A DNA stretch of 11,696 nucleotides from an uncultured Desulfomonile sp. (lineage in GTDB: Bacteria > Desulfobacterota > Desulfomonilia > Desulfomonilales > Desulfomonilaceae). Positions 1 through 6,402 of this stretch are shown piece after piece. The position numbers were made by a program, and so were the translations under genes. Within the stretch, counting starts at the first letter, position 1, and each line of letters opens with the position of its first letter. The stretch covers positions 1 to 11,696 of the forward strand of contig CAINUH010000193.1 in NCBI GenBank assembly GCA_903853735.1, given 5' to 3'. Under the pieces are notes generated by a model, which worked only from the letters and a program-made list of their open reading frames with translations, made no database searches and was not told the origin of the DNA.

Positions 1-217
1 CGTCGTCATGGCTTTCGGGAGAGTGATCTCCGAGTTGGGAATTGCCATGATGCTGGGCGGCAATATTAGAGGCTTTACGCGCACCATGACTACAGCCATA
101 GCCTTGGAAACCAGCAAGGGAGAATTTGAGTTTGGACTGGCCCTCGGCATAGTGCTGCTGGTAGTGGCTCTTGCGGTTAATGTATTACTGTTTGTACTGC
201 AAGAGGGTAAGCGATGA
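1..217 (+). CDS. tupB: Tungstate-type ABC transporter permease, C-terminal part (gene enters from the left edge)
   Basis: Only the last 71 residues or so are in the window; the reading frame is open to base 2. The piece contains the end of the conserved cytoplasmic EAA-type loop (SELGIAMMLGGNIRG, the region that docks on the ATPase) and then one hydrophobic helix (about GLALGIVLLVVALAVNVLLF) before a short basic tail. This order is that of the last membrane segments of TupB-like permeases, which with TupA and the ATPase import tungstate through the inner membrane. The stop codon overlaps the start of the ATPase gene (ATGA at 214-217), so the two are translationally coupled. The substrate is inferred from family resemblance; molybdate or a related oxyanion cannot be excluded. 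The substrate-binding protein gene is not in the window and would be expected to the left. Confidence 0.75.
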   Translation, partial: VVMAFGRVISELGIAMMLGGNIRGFTRTMTTAIALETSKGEFEFGLALGIVLLVVALAVNVLLFVLQEGKR

Positions 218-870
218 CTTGTGTATACAGCTTAAAGGACGTGGCTTTTGCTTACGAGCACCGGCCCGTACTGACTGTGGAGGTGCTGGAGGTGAGACAA
301 GGTGAGATTGTAGCGCTGGAAGGTCCCAACGGCTCCGGTAAGACCACGCTACTCCACTTACTGGCTTTTTTGAATATTCCTCGTCAGGGCTCGGTGGTCT
401 TCTTTGGTGAACAGTTGAGGACGAAAAACCTGTTAACATTTCGTCGAAGAATCGGATTACTCCTGCAGAACCCTTATCTCTTTCGTACATCCGTTCTTTC
501 CAACATTATGTCAGGCCTGAAGATCAGGGGCATACGAGGGGACAGGGCTAAACAAGCGGCCTTGGCAGCTTTGGACAGAGTAGGGCTCTGTGGATTTGAG
601 AAACGCCACGTCGGGTCTCTTTCAGGCGGTGAAGCCCAGAGAGTGGCCCTCGCCAGGGCCATTGTGCTCGAACCGGAGGTTCTTCTTCTCGACGAGCCCT
701 CAAATCACATGGATAGGGAAAGCATGAAACGAACACAAGAAATTGTCATGGAATTGAATAAGAAACGCGGGAAAACTATTGTAATGGCGTCTCACCAGTT
801 GTTCGGCGATGGAAAATTGGCAAACCGAGTGCTGCAACTGTTCGAGGGAAGGCTGCTTGAGCCGACCTGA
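214..870 (+). CDS. tupC: ABC transporter ATP-binding protein, tungstate (TupC) type
   Basis: This 218-residue protein is a single nucleotide-binding domain of normal length. All key motifs are intact: Walker A GPNGSGKTT (residues 37-45), Q-loop glutamine at Q85, signature LSGGE (136-140), Walker B VLLLDE (156-161) and the switch histidine in ASHQ (H194). It would hydrolyse ATP on the cytoplasmic face of the permease encoded just before it, with which it shares an ATGA overlap; a purine-rich AGAGGG lies about 6 bases before the ATG. Pairing with a TupB-like permease makes tungstate the likely substrate. Tungstate would serve tungsten or molybdenum enzymes such as formate dehydrogenases and aldehyde oxidoreductases in an anaerobe; that role is inference. 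The gene converges on metG with 43 bp between stop codons and no recognisable intrinsic terminator there. Confidence 0.85.
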   Translation: MTCVYSLKDVAFAYEHRPVLTVEVLEVRQGEIVALEGPNGSGKTTLLHLLAFLNIPRQGSVVFFGEQLRTKNLLTFRRRIGLLLQNPYLFRTSVLSNIMSGLKIRGIRGDRAKQAALAALDRVGLCGFEKRHVGSLSGGEAQRVALARAIVLEPEVLLLDEPSNHMDRESMKRTQEIVMELNKKRGKTIVMASHQLFGDGKLANRVLQLFEGRLLEPT

Positions 871-913
871 AAAGTAATCAGTACTTACCAGCCGTGGTCG
901 GGCAATGAACGAG

Positions 914-2929
914 CTATGTTATGGGAGTACCAGGAGGTATGTCGGCATTTACTTTGCAGAGAAAGACCTGTCCGTTCGGTACTCCAGCGGCCAAGACCAT
1001 TCCATAGCTGGTGCCGAATCGCATCTTCCTGGGTTTAAGATTGCAGACCACGGCCACTGCGGCGCCAACGAGATCAGTCGGAAGGTAGGATGATTTGATG
1101 CCCGCGAAGATGGTTCGTGTTTCACGTCCAAGATCAATTTCCAGCTTCAGCAATTTATCTGACCCTTCAACATCTTCTGCCGAAAGAATTTTCCCCACTC
1201 TAAGATCAACCTTTGCAAAATCCTCTATGACAATTTCAGCCTTGTAACCCGGCGAAACTTGGACAGGCTCAGCCTGCTTTTTCGCCAGGCTATCCCGACT
1301 CGCCACCATCAACTTTTCCATTACTCCCGGCTCCAGCCTATCCAGTAATTTTTCAAAAGTTCCAATGGTTCGGTTTTCAAGATCGAATTCGGCGTCATTC
1401 CATTTGAGGTCCCCAACCCCGAGGATATCCTCCACCCTCTTGCAGTAATAAGGAAGTATTGGTTTGAGCAACACCGAAATTATCTTTATGCAGTTGACAA
1501 CGAATGTCAGATCATTACGAGACTGTTCCGGGTTCGATTTGATTGTGCTCCAGGGGGCCCTTTGCTGCACAAAGTTGTTGGCCAGGTCGGAAATGAACAA
1601 GATGTCACGAGTGACCTTGTTGAACCGGAGTCCTTGGTAGTTCTCCGAGGCCCTAATTACCGACGCTTCCACTTCGCCAACCAGCGTTTGGACGTCAGAG
1701 GAAATCTTTCCAAGAGTTGAATCCAGCCGCTTGTTGAGAAAACCGATAGTCCGACTGATCAAGTTGGTAATGTTGTTCACCAGTTCCGAGTTGGTCCGGT
1801 TGATGAACTCTTCCATATTAAGATCGAGGTCATCAATGGACCTACCGAGCTTTGTGGCGTAATAATACCTAAGGTACCAGGGGCTGAGAAAATCGGCAAA
1901 CATCCGTGCCGTCACAAATGTTCCCCTGCTTTTTGACATCTTACGGGAATCTACCGTCAGGAATCCGTGTACGTGGATCTTGTTCGGTGTGCGATAATCG
2001 GCTGCTTTCAGCGTCGCCGGCCAAAAAAGGGTATGAAAAGAGGCTATGTCTTTGCCGATGAAGTGGTGGATTTCCACGTCAGCGTCAGGGTCCAGCCAGT
2101 AATCTTCCACGTTGCGGTCGCTGCGGCTATTACAATAGTGCTCTGTAGCCGCTATATAACCAATGGGAGCATCAAGCCACACGTAGAAGTACTTATCTGA
2201 TTCGTCCGGAATCCTGAAGCCAAAATATGGACCGTCCCTAGAGATATCCCAATCCTGTAGGCCTTGGTCTATCCAGGTCTGAACAAAACTCCTGACCTCC
2301 GGCTGCAGTCGGCCAGGCTCAGATGTCCAGCCAGAAAGAAACTCTTGGAAGTCAATCAGCCTAAAAAAGAAGTGCTTGGACGTGCGTAGGCTTGGAGGGG
2401 CTCCGCAGATCGCGCAGCGCGCAGCCCCTATTTCCGTGGGCCTGTAAGTAGCTCCGCATGACTCACAGACATCTCCGTACTGGTCCTGGGCCTTGCACTT
2501 GGGACAAGCTCCCCGAATGTACCGGTCAGGCAAAAAGCGCCCGCACGCTTCACAGTAAAACTGTTCGATTTCCCGAACCGTTATGTGACCTTTTTCTTTG
2601 GCGCGCCCGTAGATGATTTCCGAGTGACGCTGATTTTCGGGTGAGTCGGTAGTATAGAACTCGTCGAAGCTGATTTCAAACCGTGAAAAATCCTCCCCAT
2701 GTCTTGAATGAAACTCTCCAACAAGCTCCTGAGGAGTGATGCCCCTTTTGGATGCATTTATCTCGATCGGGGTGCCGTGCGAATCCGACGCGCAAATGTA
2801 TATGACGTCCGATCCGGTAAGCCGCAGAAAACGAACGAAAATATCCGTCTGAATATATTCGACCAGATGCCCTATGTGAATATCTCCGTTGGCATAAGGC
2901 AAGGCGCTCGTAACGAGGATTCTCTTCAC
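914..2929 (-). CDS. metG: Methionine--tRNA ligase with C-terminal tRNA-binding domain
   Basis: This cytoplasmic class I aminoacyl-tRNA synthetase charges tRNA-Met. From the preferred GTG start it is 671 residues. The Rossmann HIGH motif is at residues 18-21 and KMSKS at 330-334. The zinc insertion has two knuckles: Cys126/129 with 142/145, and Cys155/158 with 172/175. The anticodon-binding helical region follows, and an OB-fold tRNA-binding domain fills about residues 566-671 (VDLRVGKI, then SDKLLKLEIDLG). Such domains dimerise bacterial MetRS and help hold tRNA. I chose the GTG at 2929 because the protein then begins MKRILVTSALPYANG, like its relatives, and GGGTGA sits 5-6 bases upstream. 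The frame stays open to 3061, but the extra 44 residues are unlike MetG. A GTG at 2938 is a weaker alternative, since it overlaps that ribosome-binding site. Confidence 0.97.
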   Translation of the reverse strand: MKRILVTSALPYANGDIHIGHLVEYIQTDIFVRFLRLTGSDVIYICASDSHGTPIEINASKRGITPQELVGEFHSRHGEDFSRFEISFDEFYTTDSPENQRHSEIIYGRAKEKGHITVREIEQFYCEACGRFLPDRYIRGACPKCKAQDQYGDVCESCGATYRPTEIGAARCAICGAPPSLRTSKHFFFRLIDFQEFLSGWTSEPGRLQPEVRSFVQTWIDQGLQDWDISRDGPYFGFRIPDESDKYFYVWLDAPIGYIAATEHYCNSRSDRNVEDYWLDPDADVEIHHFIGKDIASFHTLFWPATLKAADYRTPNKIHVHGFLTVDSRKMSKSRGTFVTARMFADFLSPWYLRYYYATKLGRSIDDLDLNMEEFINRTNSELVNNITNLISRTIGFLNKRLDSTLGKISSDVQTLVGEVEASVIRASENYQGLRFNKVTRDILFISDLANNFVQQRAPWSTIKSNPEQSRNDLTFVVNCIKIISVLLKPILPYYCKRVEDILGVGDLKWNDAEFDLENRTIGTFEKLLDRLEPGVMEKLMVASRDSLAKKQAEPVQVSPGYKAEIVIEDFAKVDLRVGKILSAEDVEGSDKLLKLEIDLGRETRTIFAGIKSSYLPTDLVGAAVAVVCNLKPRKMRFGTSYGMVLAAGVPNGQVFLCKVNADIPPGTPIT

Positions 2930-2934
2930 TGTGT

Positions 2935-2941
2935 TCACCCT
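2935..2941 (-). promoter_or_regulatory. Shine-Dalgarno that sets the metG start
   Basis: On the minus strand AGGGTGA lies 5 bases before the GTG at 2929. Its GGTGA part is complementary to the UCACC of the 16S rRNA tail. It covers the alternative GTG at 2938 and so argues for the downstream start. Confidence 0.6.
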
Positions 2942-2996
2942 GTTTTCATGGCTTACGGTCGGCGTGAGCTTTCTCGTGTCATTGCTCCTGCCGGCA

Positions 2997-3024
2997 CGAC
3001 AAAAAACATCCCTGGGATTTGTCG
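2997..3024 (-). other. Inverted repeat in the metG leader
   Basis: CGACAAA (2997-3003) and TTTGTCG (3018-3024) form a 7-bp stem with a 14-nt loop. Pairing can extend outward to CGGC/GCCG around a two-base bulge. It lies about 70-90 bases before the metG start, inside the leader expected from the candidate promoter at 3063-3091. No U-run follows it on the minus strand, so it is not an intrinsic terminator. No T-box or other known riboswitch was recognised. The role, if any, is unknown. Confidence 0.35.
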
Positions 3025-3062
3025 CCGTATGACTTTGGCAAGATAGTCTTTCAATCCCCAAT

Positions 3063-3091
3063 ATTATAAATGGACCATACCGTCCTGCGGA
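3063..3091 (-). promoter_or_regulatory. Candidate sigma70-type promoter for metG
   Basis: On the minus strand there is a perfect TATAAT (3063-3068) with TCCGCA (3 of 6 matches to TTGACA) exactly 17 bases upstream (3086-3091). Transcription would start near 3056 and give a leader of about 125 nt before metG. The -10 is consensus and the -35 is poor. Confidence 0.45.
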
Positions 3092-3197
3092 TTTTCAGTG
3101 GGCATTCAAGGGTGGCTGAGAAGATGCCTCAAACATTTTGTCTCGAACCCTCGGGCAAGTGTCTTGCTCCAGGCACAGATACCTTCCATCTGCAGAC

Positions 3198-3623
3198 CTA
3201 TTCTCGGACGATCTCCAGGGCTTCCAGGTTTGGATCTTTCTCGGTATCCACCCTGAACACTTTGGCCTTCATTACTATCGTTTCCATCTCTTTGAGCGAA
3301 TCCAGAGTTTGGGCTTTGTCTTTCTTCATCCATACTTTGTTGAGCGTAATATAGCTGACCCTGTCGGCGATAATGAAGTTCGCAAAGCCTTCCCCCAACG
3401 GGCACGGAAGATCACCTTTCTTGTAGTAGCGGACGGAAAACACTATTTCCTTATCAAGATACTTTCCGGGGTTCTCTGTAAGGCCTACGATGGTTAAATT
3501 ATCATCGAGGCTTCTGTATATTCCACCTTTCAAGTATCTTGCGGGGATACATGCTGCGATGGCGCAGGAGGCTATCACAATAGGAATCAGTCTGGAAAAA
3601 CTTGTCATGCCGTGATCTTTCAT
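3198..3623 (-). CDS. Small probable lipoprotein, possibly OB-fold-like (hypothetical)
   Basis: The 141-residue protein starts MKDHGMTSFSRLIPIVIASC: a basic/polar start and a hydrophobic stretch. It has two possible lipoboxes, IASC (mature Cys20) and IAAC (mature Cys25), so a lipid-anchored envelope protein is likely. The rest is soluble. The segment from about residue 43 (LTIVGLTENPGKYLDKEIVF) resembles the opening strands of small OB-fold domains, where a 'NPxKYxxKxV' turn is common; this is a structural guess and no function is recognised. ATG at 3623 is preferred, with ATG at 3608 a close alternative; neither has a strong ribosome-binding site. The frame is open to 3860, but a good promoter at 3646-3674 lies inside that extension, which makes the longer form unlikely. 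The gene precedes metG on the same strand by 268 bp and appears to be separately transcribed. Confidence 0.65.
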   Translation of the reverse strand: MKDHGMTSFSRLIPIVIASCAIAACIPARYLKGGIYRSLDDNLTIVGLTENPGKYLDKEIVFSVRYYKKGDLPCPLGEGFANFIIADRVSYITLNKVWMKKDKAQTLDSLKEMETIVMKAKVFRVDTEKDPNLEALEIVRE

Positions 3624-3645
3624 GGTGACATTTGGGCAGTCGCAT

Positions 3646-3674
3646 AACATAACGGACCAATGGGATAAAGTCAA
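3646..3674 (-). promoter_or_regulatory. Sigma70-type promoter of the lipoprotein gene
   Basis: On the minus strand TTGACT (3669-3674) and TATGTT (3646-3651) are separated by exactly 17 bases. Transcription would start near 3639, leaving a leader of about 16 nt before the ATG at 3623. Confidence 0.65.
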
Positions 3675-3850
3675 AAAAGTTTTGGTAGTCTCAGCGTTAA
3701 TCATTTGCGGATATTCTAAAAAAATGTGAATACCTGGTTCGAACAACCAACAATTGGTCCTGAGCACAATGAGACATAACTTGGTTCTCCCGTTGTCTCT
3801 GCCCATTGTGGAATTTTCTTGGGTTGCATGGAGCCGATCAGCTTTTTTTA

Positions 3851-3869
3851 CCCTAAACACGTTTTAGGG
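3851..3869. other. Inverted repeat abutting a promoter-like site
   Basis: CCCTAAA (3851-3857) and TTTAGGG (3863-3869) are separated by five bases and end 2 bases before the TTGACA at 3872. No T-run follows on either strand, so this is not a terminator. Its place immediately upstream of the -35 would suit an operator or activator site; that is inference only. Confidence 0.3.
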
Positions 3870-3871
3870 GT

Positions 3872-3900
3872 TTGACAACCTTGACTGAAAGTGATAAGAC
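3872..3900 (+). promoter_or_regulatory. Candidate promoter of a possible small RNA
   Basis: A perfect TTGACA (3872-3877) is followed after 17 bases by TAAGAC (3895-3900). That hexamer is weak but is preceded by TG one base upstream, as in extended -10 elements. Transcription would start near 3907, just ahead of an 8-bp hairpin at 3910-3938. Confidence 0.4.
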
Positions 3901-3906
3901 ACTAGC

Positions 3907-4222
3907 AAAGGGTTCCGAAAGAAACTCACCCGGAACCCATCGGCAAAGTCGCGAAGAATCCGTTCAGATCCAAGAAACCGGGCCTGCTGTGGTAAATTGT
4001 CGTGACTCGTCGGGCGGGCAGGCTGACCCCTCTCGTGTGAACAACATTATCCCATTCTACCCGGAAGTTTTTGAACTTTTGTAGAATTTGGATGTCCTGA
4101 ACGGATGGGACACTGATAAATTTCTTCAGATCGCTGCAAGTCAGCCGCGCCGTAGTTATCCAAGAGATCGTCGAGTTGGCTGAGATGAGGGATGGTGCTT
4201 CGGTATCGAAGTCTATTTTTTT
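3907..4222 (+). ncRNA. Candidate structured small RNA of unknown family
   Basis: No protein is recognised here, but the stretch has several features of an RNA gene on the plus strand. A promoter-like site lies at 3872-3900. An 8-bp hairpin, GGGTTCCG (3910-3917) with CGGAACCC (3931-3938), would stand at the 5' end. A long-range helix follows: ATCCGTTCAG (3958-3967) pairs with CTGAACGGAT (4097-4106), and the adjoining ATCCAA (3968-3973) pairs with TTGGAT (4088-4093) across a 3-nt bulge. Inside that helix GCCTGC (3982-3987) pairs with GCAGGC (4018-4023). Further on TCAGCC (4141-4146) pairs with GGCTGA (near 4178). A short hairpin plus T-run ends it at 4198-4222. Motifs of RNase P RNA, tmRNA and SRP RNA were looked for and not seen. 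It could instead be decayed sequence or the leader of an unrecognised gene; transcription is unproven. Confidence 0.3.
4198..4222 (+). terminator. Weak candidate intrinsic terminator
   Basis: CTTCG (4198-4202), a four-base loop GTAT, CGAAG (4207-4211), then TCTA and seven T (4216-4222). The stem is only 5 bp, so efficiency is doubtful. It would end the candidate small RNA. Confidence 0.35.
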
Positions 4223-4472
4223 CCTGTGTTCCAGCAAGAAAAGGGGATTTAACCCCGGTCCGGAAAAATCGAACTTATCGTAATGGTTGACGTTTTATGA
4301 CCGAAAGGACGGTTGAATCTGCCTTTTCCCAACCCTGCTGCCAGGGAAAGGGACGGTAACAGGTAAAGTTTATTGTTATCGCCTTCTTGCAGAAAGTGGA
4401 CACGAACCGGTACCGATTATTTGACTGTTTTTCGACAACCTCTTCTGGATACGGCTTTGGCGAGAACGGTTT
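4223..4472. other. Intergenic stretch without a recognisable gene
   Basis: No open frame here resembles a known protein and stops are frequent in all frames. Small inverted repeats are present (CCCTG/CAGGG at about 4334-4347; ACCG/CGGT near 4300-4312) but none carries a T-run. I see nothing in it that I can name. Together with the preceding stretch it makes a gap of about 900 bp between the lipoprotein gene and the small zinc protein gene. Confidence 0.5.
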
Positions 4473-4501
4473 TTGACGCCTTTGCACAGCAAGACTAGAG
4501 A
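4473..4501 (+). promoter_or_regulatory. Candidate promoter for the small zinc protein gene
   Basis: TTGACG (4473-4478) and TAGAGA (4496-4501) are spaced by 17 bases. The -35 is good and the -10 matches only 3 of 6. Transcription would begin near 4508, about 44 nt before the TTG start. Confidence 0.35.
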
Positions 4502-4538
4502 GACGTAAGAAATAATAAGAGCCGACAAATATGCGGCT

Positions 4539-4545
4539 AAGGAGG
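4539..4545 (+). promoter_or_regulatory. Strong Shine-Dalgarno that selects a TTG start
   Basis: AAGGAGG is a perfect match to the anti-Shine-Dalgarno core and lies 6 bases before the TTG at 4552. The in-frame ATG at 4531 lies upstream of this site and has only a weak purine stretch before it, so the TTG is the better start. Confidence 0.75.
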
Positions 4546-4551
4546 CCTGTT

Positions 4552-4737
4552 TTGGAAAGATGTAAGACTTGTGGGAGAACCTACACCCCTAACCAGACCA
4601 TGACTTATTCTGTATATGGATATTGTTCTTGGGACTGCCTCATGAACAAGAAAGCACGAACCGGCCAGCAGAATCGAGTCAATCGAAAAAATAACGGTCA
4701 TAAAAATCCAGCGGGGCAGCGTGTCAAATGGGCATGA
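4552..4737 (+). CDS. Small treble-clef-like zinc protein (hypothetical)
   Basis: The protein is 61 residues from the TTG start. Cys4-x2-Cys7 and Cys25-x3-Cys29 (CKTCG and YCSWDC) are arranged like small treble-clef zinc fingers of the TRASH/MYM kind, where the second pair also sits in a 'YCSxxC' turn. The C-terminal 30 residues or so are rich in Lys, Arg, Asn and Gln (nine Lys/Arg), which suggests a disordered nucleic-acid- or protein-binding tail. There is no signal peptide or membrane segment, so it is probably cytoplasmic. I do not recognise a named family. The cysteine pattern and the perfect ribosome-binding site argue that it is a real gene. It stands alone: the next gene starts 160 bp downstream. 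Confidence 0.7.
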   Translation: MERCKTCGRTYTPNQTMTYSVYGYCSWDCLMNKKARTGQQNRVNRKNNGHKNPAGQRVKWA

Positions 4738-4897
4738 GCCCGTATTGTGTGTGCTAATCCCAGTGGTCTGCCCCAGACAACTACGCCGGGTAGCTAGATC
4801 TTATTCTGGGAATGGAATATGACGTCAATCGGTCGGATTCTGACCGGACAGGCTTGATTCCAATCTCTCCGGCTCGCTACTCAATCATACCATTGTT

Positions 4898-6382
4898 ATG
4901 AGCCGATTAACCGTAGAAAAAATCGTTGTGGAAATCGACGCCATCCACCGGGAACTGGCGCGCCGGTCTCTGGACCGTAGGCTTGGTACCCCCTCTGCCG
5001 TGACCACTTCGGATGTCTTGGAGTCCCATCCCATTCCTCTCAGGCCCAAGACCACGGAACTACTTAAGAAAACGTTAAAAGGCGCAAGCGGGGATGAGGC
5101 GGAAAGAGTTGAGCGCACTCTTTTCGGCTGTATTGATCTCGCGGTAGAAGAAAAAACGGCTTACTTGGCCGACATGATCAACTTCTTCATGGAAAGGGGA
5201 AGAATGCATGTCGGAGAAGAAAAAATCCCTGCCCTCGCGGTAGTGCCTTGGCTTCAGGCACAGCCGGATTTCGATAAGCGCGAAGAGATGCGCAAGGAAT
5301 GCACGATCTTTTTCAAGGGGATCGTGAATCCAATGCTCCTCGGCATGCTTGAGCTGACAGTGAGGACCGTCACTGAAAGGTTTGGCTTTAAGAACTACGC
5401 CAGTTTTTGCGAAGCTAAGAAACAGGTATCCTTTGAGAAGCAGGCCCGAATTTTTCATGACTACCTGGACGAAACGCAGGGCATCTATGAGAGTTTGATG
5501 GGACCCTGGGTGGAAGTGACCATCGGAAGGCCTTTTCGAAATCTTAGCAGATATCATGCCTTGTACCTGCTGAGAATAAAGCAGTTCGACAACAACTTTC
5601 CCCTTTCACGCTTAGGCGACATTGCTGTAAGGACATTTCAAGGACTGGATTTCGACCTCTCGTCCAGGCCGGACGTGATCACTAATATTTCCGACGACCC
5701 TGTCAAGAATCCGGATGGTGTCTGTCTCGGGGTTGAGATCCCAGGAGAAGTCTATGTGCTCATGAAACCCGTAGGCGGTTTGATAGATATTGAAACCTTG
5801 CTGCACGAAACCGGTCACGCATTTTTCCTGAGTCACTTCGATCCAGGCCTACCTGTAGAATTCCGCCGTCTTTATCGGTCGCCCGCACTGGACGAGACTT
5901 TTGCGTTCCTCTTTATGGAGTTGATTGAGAACCGGTCGTGGGCAACTGGAATTGCAGGAATGTCCACACAGGACGCCCAGTCACTGGAAAAGGTCTCTCG
6001 GATTCGGCGACTGTGCCTGATTCGGAGGTATATAGGCAAGTTTCTGGCCGAGAAAGAACTGCACGAAGAGGCAGGAATAAAGAATTCTGAGCCCTACTGC
6101 CGCCACCTGAGCCGGGCAACCGGTTTCGAGTATGAACCTCAGGGATATCTTGTTGATATGGAACCGGATTTTTACGCTATTGATTACCTCCATGCGTGGA
6201 GTGGCGCTTATGTACTGAGACAATTTCTGGAAACACGCTTTGGTATGGAATGGTTTCGGGAGCCTCTCGCAGGTGCCTTGTTGAAGAAGCTGGCTTCGTC
6301 GGGGCGCCGCCATTCGCTCGATCAAGCTCTTGAACAATTTTGCGGTGAAGCCCCTCGCCTGCCCGATTTCTCTAAGGGTTGA
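4898..6382 (+). CDS. M3-family-like zinc metallopeptidase (thimet oligopeptidase/PepF type)
   Basis: This 494-residue protein is a predicted cytoplasmic oligopeptidase; there is no signal peptide. The zinc site is HETGH at residues 303-307 (two His ligands, Glu304 catalytic) with a third-ligand candidate Glu333 in LDETFAF, 26 residues after His307, as in the M3 group of gluzincins. The C-terminal YLHAWSGAYVL (about 430-440) occupies the place of the M3 substrate-binding His/Tyr helix. The N-terminal 200 residues are helical in character and include FGFKNYASF, a motif like the 'YGYxSYxxL' of M3 enzymes. It is shorter than classical M3 oligopeptidases (about 560-680 residues), so the substrate is unsure. 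No Shine-Dalgarno is visible before the ATG. A possible promoter (TTGATT at 4854, TACTCA at 4878, 18-base spacer) is weak. metW follows after 20 bp and is probably co-transcribed. Confidence 0.8.
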   Translation: MSRLTVEKIVVEIDAIHRELARRSLDRRLGTPSAVTTSDVLESHPIPLRPKTTELLKKTLKGASGDEAERVERTLFGCIDLAVEEKTAYLADMINFFMERGRMHVGEEKIPALAVVPWLQAQPDFDKREEMRKECTIFFKGIVNPMLLGMLELTVRTVTERFGFKNYASFCEAKKQVSFEKQARIFHDYLDETQGIYESLMGPWVEVTIGRPFRNLSRYHALYLLRIKQFDNNFPLSRLGDIAVRTFQGLDFDLSSRPDVITNISDDPVKNPDGVCLGVEIPGEVYVLMKPVGGLIDIETLLHETGHAFFLSHFDPGLPVEFRRLYRSPALDETFAFLFMELIENRSWATGIAGMSTQDAQSLEKVSRIRRLCLIRRYIGKFLAEKELHEEAGIKNSEPYCRHLSRATGFEYEPQGYLVDMEPDFYAIDYLHAWSGAYVLRQFLETRFGMEWFREPLAGALLKKLASSGRRHSLDQALEQFCGEAPRLPDFSKG

Positions 6383-6402
6383 TTGTCGGAGGTTTATGAC
6401 CT

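Noticed and set aside
2930..3061. N-terminal extension of metG to an in-frame start at 3061
   Set aside because: The extra 44 residues are low in similarity to any MetRS and the -10 candidate at 3063-3068 would directly abut that start. GTG at 2929 with its own ribosome-binding site gives the usual N-terminus.
3624..3860. N-terminal extension of the lipoprotein gene to 3860
   Set aside because: It would place 79 residues before a clear lipoprotein signal peptide and would contain the promoter at 3646-3674.
3872..4084. A 70-codon open frame on the plus strand starting at TTG
   Set aside because: The TTG is the -35-like TTGACA itself, there is no ribosome-binding site and the product is low-complexity and polar.
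3926..4237. A 103-codon open frame on the minus strand
   Set aside because: No recognisable domain or ribosome-binding site; the composition is unremarkable and it lies over the inverted repeats of the candidate RNA. I cannot support it as a gene.
4275..4487. A 70-codon open frame on the minus strand
   Set aside because: No ribosome-binding site, no domain and no context; a chance frame in a gene-free stretch.
4531..4551. ATG at 4531 as start of the small zinc protein
   Set aside because: The strong AAGGAGG lies downstream of this ATG and inside the would-be coding sequence; the upstream purines are weak.
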